Of a DNA stretch of 64,000 bases, positions 54,140 through 64,000 are shown piece by piece; within the stretch, counting starts at the first letter, position 1; each line of letters begins with the position of its first letter. The translations under genes and the position numbers were made by a program. The notes under the pieces are model-generated. The model was not told the DNA's origin. It saw only the letters and a list, made by a program, of their open reading frames with translations, and did not search any database. Origin of the DNA: Andrena cerasifolii (lineage: Eukaryota; Arthropoda; Insecta; Hymenoptera; Andrenidae); assembly GCF_050908995.1 (NCBI RefSeq), contig NC_135130.1:3775001-3839000 (forward strand), read 5' to 3'.

Positions 54140-57100
54140 CAATTCGGTTCAAGTTTCGCGTATAGTTACTTCATAACGTGTGTAATTATGTAGCAAACGC
54201 GCAGGGTGGAGTATTTAAAAGTTAGCGAGAAAATCGAGTCTAAAGTTTTTTTTTTTCATACGTAAAAACGAATTTGTAAGCGACAAGGGAACCACGTGAG
54301 GTGTAACGCACTGATTTTTATGGAACTTCGTAGAAAGGCAGGGAATTGAGAAATATTTCACCCCTGTCTGGCGGTAAATATAGATACTTAATAGTTTACG
54401 AGACACTTAATAATAAAAATTACGTTGACCCGTTGGCGCATTAAATGTCTGAAACTTCCATGACGTAACGAGGCGCGCGGTGGCTTGCTAGTAAAAGAAA
54501 TGCTTCGAATATTTTTGCACTCTCTTCTTTAGATATATCTACGCTGCAGGAAATTTTTATTGCGTCACTGGAATATTTAATGTGTCGTTACCTACGTCTT
54601 AGTTAAAAGTAATATTCTGAGAATATCATTGAGTGATTGTTGATTAAGTATTCACTGTTCGATATCCTGGACAAAATAAGTTCATAGCAACATCTTTATC
54701 AGTCAAACAGCTCTGCAAGGTATGCACATTATGTGTACTTGTGGGTGGCGCAATAAATATTTCCATGAGATTTTTTCCAAACGAATTTTTTGTCGGGATA
54801 AAATGGGGGTATGACAAACTGTAGACACCTTGATCCTATGTCCACGTAAAAGCTACCCCTAACATATCCCAAAGTGTAGGACAAGTGTCACTGAAGAGTA
54901 AGTTGAGTACCTGATTTCTGAATGTGTACTGGTTTCTAAAGCGTGAGAGTACTTTTTAATATGAAACTAGGTTTCTCTCGACTCACTACTACTTATATAT
55001 TGAAGAGGGGTGTGTTTTCCCAGATGAAGGTCCAGTATGCCAGTAACCCACTCTGCAAGATTCTCTATTCATTTTCTAAGACAGTCATATGAAGTCGAAT
55101 CGCATCAACAGAAATAAATTAGGGAACCTTTTTTCCCCTCACAAATGCAATTCAAAGCTCCACTTCATGCCCACTCAATAACGAAGCGATTTCCTACTTG
55201 CCAGAGTGTTGGTAGCCCGGGTGTGTTTAATTAGTGTAACGACAGGCCACGAATTCGAACCGAGTCGCTAATTTTACAAGGATAATTCCGGGATTAATTC
55301 GGCTGGAAACGGGGGTGCGTCGGGGAAAATAAGCGTTCCGCCCGCCGGGGTGGCGCTCGACGGCTGCAGCGACGCGTCGCAATTAGGTAAATAAATCATA
55401 GTCGAAGCGGAAAAGCGTAAGGCGACTGGGAGTTTTCGCGGGAATCGCTGGCGAACGGGAAACGGAAGGGAAGAGTACGAAGTGGCGATAGTTGATGGGG
55501 CGAATACATCCTGAATCGGGGATGAAGAGGGAGGGTGGGCGCTGGGGGTGTCGATGCCGATGGTGACTGCAGCAGCCTCTGGGATCGTTCAAAATTCAAA
55601 GGGCGCTCTCCATGGTAATATCTATCTGAAGCACGCATGTGTGATGGACGAAAATTCTCTTTCTTGATAGTTGACTGTCTAGGGTTCTAGAGTTAGAGGT
55701 TTAGAGCCTTCGCGTTCCTTAGTGTCCTTCTTCGTTGGGTTTGGGTTAAATACAGCGGTTGTAGGAGTAGCTGTTAAACTCTTTTCGTATCTTCTTAATG
55801 GGACCTGAGATTTTTAAAAATGTTTTTAGAATTATAGTTTTGGATTGAACATGGTGGGCGACAGAGTAATTGCCACCCCTTTGGAAGGGACTTCATTGGT
55901 TTTTTGCTGGAACCTTTTGTGACATTATTTTGAGAATTTGGTACTTTTATCGGATTTTGAAGCACTCTGGGGGTTTCGCAGGAGTTTATTCTTTCTTTCA
56001 ATTGATAGATGGTAGAATTTGTTGGGTTTCAAGTTTATTAACAAGGTATGGAAAAGTTGATTTTTTTAAACCTTAGTAGCAAGCTTACTCGATTTTTCCA
56101 AACCCCTTAATTTATAATATTTTCGTTTAAATTATTCTAATCATGAAATTAATTCGTGAATATTAAAGAAAATATTTTTCTTGGCTCTTTGTTAGTACAC
56201 TGTAAATTATAGTGTCCATTTTATTGCAAAATTATTGTTGTTAAGATATAATTATACGAGTAAAATATTAATGAATTTGAAATCGTAAGGGTGGCTGAAT
56301 GTAGTAATAATTATCACAAACATTTTTGTACTTCAGCATGACGAGAAAGCTGGTGTCTCATATGTTAGTACTAAATTTTTAGTGTTTTATAATATTTTAT
56401 AAAAATCCTCATAGAGTCGTGACTCCTAAATTTGGTGTTCTGTTTCTAAAGTCTATAGAACGTTATCATTTATCTTGACAGACACAGCTGCACCGTCGAC
56501 ATATTCAACTTTGCGGCTACTCGACTTGTCAATAACGTCATTGTCGCGAATTGTTTCGGCAGAGTTAAATGAGGTCCCTTCATCTATTTCTGCGAGTACA
56601 TTTCCCTAAACTCTTTCACCCTTTTTACATCACACTGCGATCCGAATAGCAGATCAGCTTGCAATTAGATTTGCAAAAAGGGCAAAATAATTACTCTAAC
56701 TAAAACTTTATTTCTGCAAACTAAATTCACTTGAAGGTCAATTCTACACTTTGCAATACATCTTCTACAAATTCCCATAAAAATCTCTAAAATAATCCCA
56801 CGAAACTACTGACTCTAAAAAAGATATACCTAAGGTGTAATTTATCAGCTCAAAATTATTAGTAAAAATCAATGATCGATCTCCCATTCAAATGATTGAG
56901 ACACACACACGTAACAATAAACAATAAATTATACATGTAGGTATTATTTTTCATGCGAAGCTTAGTTATACCGTGAGTCTTTCTATTATCCAATTATCCT
57001 GCACCTGTATTATTTCGGATAATCGAGTTCCTACTGTACTTCGCTGCGTGTGCAGCCCATACAGTCATCGACCCATATTAACGACAAAATCCTGAGGAAT

Positions 57101-59780
57101 CAAAGTGCCCATCGCGAAGCAAGGCGGTCCTCTCGAGACCGTTGGACGAAATTCGTTGGCGACCTTGTGACCTTGGGCCAGCGGATCAAGATTCCAGTTG
57201 TACCGTGTGCTGGACCACGCAGCATCCCCGAACTGGATGGGGTAGTAGCCGTCACTGGGGTCGCTGGGGCCCGCCCCTTGGATCCAGATACGAGGGACGA
57301 AATCTCTGGAGAGTAATGGGAGCCGTTTTCTATTAAAAGTTGAGCAGTTCGGGCAGGGAGCAACGTTTGTTGGGCGCGAAAATCTCCCTGGCACGAACTT
57401 TTCAACGGTAGTCGCAACGAGAAACTAATCGATGCGATTAATCTGATTTAGGCTCCATCTAAATGGTCTTTTTCGTGGTGCAGTATCCTCCATGGCGAGG
57501 CTGCTTACTAAATGATGTTTAACCCTTTGCATTGCAACTTACTGGCTCGCCACTGGAGCACGGATGTTTTGTTAAATGCTGTGCTTATTGGATGCAAGAC
57601 TTTGGGGTAGGAAAGAATATAACACAGTAATTTGGAGATTAATAATTTGTTTAATTCCAATTACTTTTGCGAGGTTTATGAGGTGGCCCATGCTAGCTCA
57701 TGTATTAGGTGTGCGAGGATTGAATTTGTGGTCCGGCGTGGGCCACCCGTGGTACACGCGGCATGGTATGTGTTAATGGTAGGTGTAATTTTAATTGAAA
57801 TTGTGGTGTGGCTAAGAGGCAGACTCGGAGTGCTGAGGATTAATTATATGTCATTATTGGACTTAAAGGGGTGAGGGGAGTGTCTGTGGGGTGAGTTTGG
57901 AGCGTCGTCACAGAATTTATACGCATGTATTATTATAATATTAGGTTGCTGCATATGAAATTGCCTTTTCGGTTAGGGAAGATCGATGGAACATATTTTT
58001 TGCTTTTTAACCATTTTATTTATTTTATTTCTTCGAGTCCCTGTCACATTTCTCAAGCCGTAGGCTAAACACAGTAATTGTTATTATATCGTCACCAGAA
58101 ATAAAGAAATTTTCCTGTTATCAATAGTAGATTTTAATTTTTAAAGGGGTCGGAAGAAGATTCTCATTAGCACGAGTCTGTGAACAGTTTCTTTTTGAGT
58201 CACAGCTACTTAAAGTTCTTGAGAGTGGTATCCAACTTCCAGGGAATCTCTACTTACAGTGGCAGTCAAAAGAAAGTGTAAAACTTATATTTTTACATTT
58301 CTGCCGAATCAACTCAAAACCAGGTTTTAAGTATTATGTTGGCAGCGCTATTCTGGCAACCCCCCAATCTATGATATATAAATTATCAAATATAATTCTT
58401 TCTAATGGAACTACCTCATTTTTGCTACCGTTCAGAGTTTAAAATTTCTTTTCACCACCACTTTTCGACAGAGCAGACTTTTTACTAGATCAGAATCTGC
58501 TACACTGTAAGTACTCCCAGACCAGAAGAATTAACTGGATTAATGAACAAAAAAAGCGATGTTCTAGTTCCCATCCTCAAAGTTTTTCCACTTTGTTCAC
58601 TGGAATACAAGATTGCAAGAAATATTTTGCTAAAAACCCAGTCGAATCAAACAGGCAATTTAATCCATTTTTGAAAGCTGACCAAGGTCAAATCTGCTTA
58701 GAATTCGTCGCGAGCGACAAGTTCTGTGCAGCGAAGGGTGGGGAGTAAAAATGACGAAAGAGATCGTGGAATACTAATTCCGTGGCTTGCACAACCCCTG
58801 GCAGGTGGTGAGTGCGTCATTAGAGTTCTCGAAGAGAGTCATCGTGCCAGTATTTTGAGGGGGTGAACGATGCTCGTGCTAAGGACTCTGCCACGCAGAG
58901 GAGCTTAAAGTGCCTGACCCTTTCGCGGCTTCTTCATACGCTGCTACCCACAGAAACGATATAAAAAAAGCTGATCCGTTAAATCACTTCCATTGTGAAA
59001 CTGTTGAACAACCAGCTGCGAAGGGGTGCAACTGTGTAATGCCACCTTTGGACATTTTTCGTTGGCTACGTTGACAATCTTGATGGCTGATTGCCTAAAT
59101 TCGATTGGTGAGATCGGTTGTGAGAATTTGGAGAGTGTGATCCTTGACTAGAATATTTGAAAGCCTCTGAGGCTTGAGAAGCTGGTAGCAGTCGAAGACT
59201 TCTGTCGTGGGTGGAGGTGGTGATAGTTGTGATAAATGGATGGATGGTTCCTATCTATTCTAACATCTCACGCCTGCACCTATACCCAATCAGTGCACCA
59301 TTACACACAGTCACGAGCGAGAACGCCTAAGTTCTTTGCAACAGAAACAAAGAAATATATTTACTCCATGCCCCTCTGCAATATTTCATTACGTACAAGC
59401 TTGTTGGATACAGGCACAAAGTGGCTGCAGGCATCAGCGTATTAACAAAACAATTCATCCTTTGCCCCGAAGAATCGAAGCGACCGCCGGCATGTGCCAA
59501 AAGGGATCAAAGGATCAGCGTAATTCCCGCACCCCCTCCGCGCGGCGTTCCTTGACGAGCGAAACAAAGGGAGCGAAAAGACAGAGACGTGGAAAGCAAT
59601 GGCAGCGATATCCGAGCCAGTTTAGTGTACATATAATAGTCTAACGCGCCAGGTAACTCAGGTATGCTCTCGATAGCCGAATGACCGGGAGGAAACCCTT
59701 ATATTAATTAGAGCAGTTAAGGGCAACTATCCCCTTCACGGTGGTTAATGTGCTTTGCCTGATTCGACCCCCTAACGGGA
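54140..59780. other. AT-rich DNA, no gene established
   Basis: No family-like coding exon can be established. 55300-55620 and 57050-57420 are less AT-rich. The latter has a minus-strand frame of 109 codons that I cannot place. Confidence 0.4.
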
Positions 59781-60100
59781 TTAGAGGGACGTGCGCGCGA
59801 GGTTTTGGCGTTGCCATGCAATCCCGTCGGTACACACCGCGCTCCGGTGTACGTGCGTGGCCACGCTCCCGCGCAACCCCCTATTCACGTGCTTGCAGCC
59901 CCGTTCGCGTGGGCACACACGCGCGTGCGGCTGGTATTCGATTGGCTTTCGGACCACCTCCCCCTCCTGCGAGGGCTACAGGCGGCCACCGCCTTGGGGA
60001 TTGAAGATCTGATTTCAAATTATACCTCGGAATGGACCGGTCGATTTATCTTGGAAGAGTCCCCGTAATTATGCACCGCCTGGCAGTTGCGGGATAATTA
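59780..60100. other. CpG-rich island
   Basis: Open in all three plus frames (73-87 codons). The third has a non-repetitive tail (RLVFDWLSDHLPLLRGL), but no family is recognised and no splice context is clear. Confidence 0.3.
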
Positions 60101-63100
60101 ACCCTCCTTCGCAGGTAGACATACTTGTGGTCGCCTATGAAGATCCTCGGTCGCTGGTTTTTTGGCGGAGCGCATCAAATTAGCGGGTAACGGTAGAAAA
60201 TGGGCTTCGGGGTGGCCGAGGGAGGGTGGTGGGCCTGCGGGAGTGTGTGAGGTAAACCCGGGGGTGTCGGTACGGAAGGAGAGTTGGTGCAGTTGCTGGA
60301 TTTTAGATTCTGTACATAAGAACGCGTTAAGGCGCAGAATAATTGCTTCTGTAGCTGTAGGGAGAGATGGTCAGATGTCGTGACTTCGGTTTTCAACCGG
60401 ATTTTCGGTAAATTGTCTTTAGCAAATATCAACCGGTTTTTTCTGAATCGGCATCAAATTCTGAACGTATTAGGTTTATTCTGATAAAATAAAGAATTTC
60501 AGTATTGTTTTTCATGGCCATTTTATGTTAGGTGTACCGACACTCCCAGGTTTACCCTGGGGAGATGAAAAAAATTGATCATACGACCATATTTTTGAAA
60601 ACGATTCTTCTTCGAGTTATAAACACTTGTCTGCTATAGGGTTTCTTGGGAAAGGTTGGACAGGCTTTAGAAGCTTGATGGTTGATCGTAATATATTTTA
60701 TTTCAAGGCTCTGGGTTAGGTTTCAAGGTTAAGGGCCGCCCTTAAATTACGCGAGGGTAATTTTTGCGATTTCTTACCCCCTCCCCACAGCAGTATAAAT
60801 TTTTTTTCTTCAGTTATTAAAATTCTTTTAAAAGTTCATATTATTCATTTAACTCAGTTTCGTGTGCGCGATGAATCGTCGTATTTTTAGGCTACTCATA
60901 TTGAAAATTAGGGTAAAACAATATTACGTAAGACGCTATCTGACTCCCTCTCCCCCTTTTGTAAAAAAACGTATGAAATTAACAACCCCCCTGCAAGAAA
61001 CTTTACGCAATTTCAAGACGACCCCTTGGACTTAAGTGGAGATTCTCGTGGAACTCGACGAAAATTAGGCGATATTTGTAAAAAAATTTCAAAGGAATGC
61101 TTCAATGCATCTTTTTGAAAATTTTAGGATATTTAACTGACCATCCAAGGAAGTCGAGAAAAATTTGTTTTCTGTAAAGTAGTGCGTTTACTGTAAACTG
61201 TGGAGGTATATATCCGCGTCCTCGAAATAGCGAATCGCCGTGCAGCATAACTCAACAACTATTCAACCGGTTGACTTGTCTCTGAGCGAGCAAATGGACT
61301 AATACGTTCCTCGCCGGATGAACCAAAATATTTAATGATAATTTTAATTTTAATTACTTCCATGGCATAGTAGAGACGAAAATCTATCGTGAAAATCGCA
61401 AATTTTTATAAATGATTATAAAAAGAACAGGAAGCATCGACATAAAATAAAATTCCGCCTGTTTAAAGATGCCTCCTTATATCCCAAAAGAGTTTAATCC
61501 AATATTAACCATATTTTTTTAAAAAAAATTGTAAATATCAATTACTTCGTAATTGATACTTTTGTAATTGATATTTGCAATTTCGTCCATTACATCTCTT
61601 CCTACAAATTGGCTCACATAATTTTACCATGGTTTACTTTTTTAATTGTATGCAGATGGGAACTTAATAAAGATGTATTATTATTATTATTATTATTACC
61701 ATAGATAACTATGAAATGCTTTGAACACTTACAAAATGCAGATAGGGATAGTTGGACCTGTAAGGGGATGTTTTACACCTCCACTGGCGTCGGCGTGTTT
61801 TCGCGCCAAGGGACATCTCCGTATGCGGCGTCTCCGCAGAAGCGATCGCTAGGAATTGCCTGCCGACTCGAACGGGCATTTCTCAAACCCTTGCGTCACT
61901 CAGAGTGTTAAAGACAACCATCTTCGTAGCGTTAATTACTTCGGTGCCAGTGATCGTTTCGCTTTCACGGTCTTCCACGTCGAATATCCGACGTGTATCG
62001 GAATGTATAATCGAGTGACAGACGATGGCCGTGCGGCAGCGCTTAATAAAGCAGCCAATAATGCGACTGATATGTCGCACCCGGAGGCCCGATGCCGCTC
62101 CCGATACCAAAATCCGTAATTACATCTTCGCCCCGATGATGACAAATGTCCGCCGTGCTCTGTACAGAGCACGGCCAGGCCTCCACTTTTATGCAAACGG
62201 AAACAGCGGGGACGTTCATCACGGCCCTCAGATCGAAAAACCTCGTGCTACGCTCCTAGGCTGATGCGCAGGTGTAAAAATTAAGGTTACAGGAGGAGTC
62301 GGTGTTGAGTTATCGGGGCTGGCGTATTTGATGGGTTTGAGATAAGATGCGAGATAGGAAGTAATTAAAGGCGGGTTTGTAATAAATCTTGTTGCTTTAA
62401 TTTTAACTTTCTCGTGTGCGACCACAAAGTAGATGATTCTACCGGGCCTGGCGTTTCAGCCCGTGCTGAGTTCCTCAGCTGTTACTGTGGTCGTGATTAT
62501 ATAATAGATTCATTTAGATCTTGATTTCTGGGGATTTGGTACCTACTTTACTTTTTCTTCACTGTCCTGAAACGCAAGTGTAATTTGATAAAAGAAACGA
62601 TTGCATGCAATAGCGTCAATCACTCGCAGGGTCTTGTTTCTCATCAACACAGCCCCTTCTCCGTTAATCTCTTAAGGGAAATCCTATTTTTGAGGCAAAA
62701 ACATAGCGAAATTTGTGATTTTTTTTTAAGAATCTAGCGATTCGATCCTTCAGAAATTTGGATCGTGTTTTTATGCATCTTTGAAGATGTTGCAGCTTTT
62801 TTTTTATTAATTTTTAATAGTAAATATATAAGCTATGCATGATCAGCCATCACGTCGCATAAAGTTCGTCGTCCGCTCGTGTGCGTGGTATTTATCTTCC
62901 AAGTAATCTAGAACAGAATAATGAAACGGTGCTTTATTTTATATATACTATGTAGCTTCAATTCGATGAATCAGAATAAAAAAAACTATTGGAGAGTGGT
63001 GAGTTTTCAAATCAAACCTTAATGTTTGCTATGAAAATTTTCCAATTTCCTTATGTAGCAAAAAAAGAATAACTTTTCGGGATCCTGGTTCATGTACGAC

Positions 63101-63500
63101 TTCTATGTTTATTACTAAAAATGAATAAAAAACTGCAACTTCTTCAAAGATGGTCCCAATTTCAGATGACTCTAATCGCTAGTTAAAAGAAATTCCAAAT
63201 TTTGCTGTACTTTTGCTGCTGTTTGGGGGATATGTTGCCAAGCTGCGTATTTAAAGGACTGATAGGTGTCTAACTGTCGAATAGTAGCAGGAAGAGGGTT
63301 GCACATCATGTGCAACGATATAGGAATATATTTTCTAAAATCTCATCTCCCGCAACTGTTTCCATTATTTACATTTAGTTGTTGCTGAGATTTTTGCCCC
63401 ATGACAGAACAGTCTCATGCAAAATCTCACCGTGGATTCGCACCTTTAATGGGTCAGTCCACTATGAAGTCGTGAAAAATTGTTATTTTTCAGGATTTAT
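60101..63500. other. AT-rich DNA with a small CpG-rich block at 61750-62250
   Basis: A short (ATT)n microsatellite occurs at about 61677-61696. The 61750-62250 block is open in several frames without recognisable protein. Otherwise nothing seen. Confidence 0.4.
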
Positions 63501-63542
63501 TTGTTAGTAAACGAAATTTCCAACGTAAATAATGTTCTGTCT

Positions 63543-63822
63543 AAAAACTGTTAAAAATTGATAATAAATTTTTTTATAAATTAAATTTTTTTATGAATTA
63601 TTAGTTAAAAATTTATAATAAATTTGTTTATAAATTAAATTTTTTATGAATTATTAGTTAAAAATTGATAATAATTTTTGTATACTGTCAATAAGTGTAT
63701 TAATAAGTATTAATAAGTATTAATACACTTATTAATTTATAATATTTTTTTAACTAATAATTCATAAAAAAATTTAATTTATAAAAAAATTTATTATCAA
63801 TTTTTAACAGTTTTTTAAAAAT
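63543..63822. repeat. AT-rich palindrome with tandem arms
   Basis: The left side holds two or three direct copies of ttataaattaaattttt-atgaattattagttaaaaatt. The right side (63716-63822) is their reverse complement. The centre is a repeated aataagtattaataagt. Confidence 0.85.
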
Positions 63823-64000
63823 ATATATCGCACTGATGTGAGCGCCTTGAGAAAGCGATGCAGTGCTGGTGCAGGTGATTCCGGGAGAACAACGCATTTG
63901 AAACAAAAAATTCAAAGTGTGTTGCAATCATTACGAGTGTGGGTATCGCCGAAACTAGGATTATTTTTACTGATAAAAAATTAACAAAATGTCGGAGATT

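Noticed and set aside
57576..57874. Second mitochondrial insert
   Set aside because: The T/G-rich strand and readings such as LIICLIPITFARFM looked mitochondrial, but I could not match any mitochondrial gene and stops interrupt under either code.

Overview
The window is nuclear DNA from an insect, most plausibly a hymenopteran (bee, ant or wasp). That is an inference from the AT-rich introns, the CpG-rich islands, one 76-bp intron and the dense small DNA transposons. There are no operons, tRNAs, rRNAs or CRISPR arrays.

Only one gene can be supported. It is a filamin (actin-binding cytoskeletal crosslinker; fly orthologue cheerio) on the minus strand, 23430 to 4427. I assembled 16 coding exons whose splice sites and phases all agree. 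They give one open frame of 4536 nt (1511 aa): two calponin-homology (CH) domains, filamin repeats corresponding to vertebrate repeats 1-6, 8, 9 (or 12) and 13-15, a linker, then the C-terminal dimerisation repeat (24). The repeats corresponding to 16-23 (rod 2, the mechanosensing and partner-binding part) are absent. Exon 14 joins exon 15 in frame across a 3.6-kb intron that holds only transposon-like sequence.

Upstream of the gene lies a broken, head-to-head partial duplication of its 5' part. A CH1 copy (24364-24585), a CH2 copy (25336-25667) and a repeat-1 exon copy (26433-26571) are on the plus strand, and a further CH2 copy (27188-27510) is on the minus strand. Introns are copied too, and the CH copies carry stops, deletions or a truncation. 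A mitochondrial ND4 fragment (NUMT, 23991-24215) sits at the hinge of the inversion. The intact gene uses a GC donor after CH2 where both dead CH2 copies have GT.

The introns and flanks are full of mobile DNA: foldback elements (6.3, 10.5, 13.2-14.0, 43.7-44.3, 46.1-47.1 kb), short inverted-repeat transposons with target duplications (7.45, 17.35, 26.83 kb), a seven-copy 135-bp tandem array (18.5-19.4 kb), a 1-kb inverted repeat pair 30 kb apart carrying a 25-bp GGGCCC minisatellite (2.5-3.6 and 33.5-34.6 kb), a 94-bp perfect palindrome (29.2-29.5 kb), a stretch with five iterated primer-binding-site-like motifs (32.3-32.6 kb), and two oppositely oriented solo LTRs with different target duplications (52.0-52.4 and 53.7-54.1 kb).

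From about 35 kb to the end I recognise no gene. The sequence alternates AT-rich DNA with CpG-rich islands (36.7-39.3, 40.8-41.7, 42.8-43.3, 44.9-45.5, 47.4-49.1, 53.0-53.7, 59.8-60.1 kb). It could be intergenic regulatory DNA or intron of a larger gene. Long open frames there look like GC or pyrimidine-rich composition artefacts.
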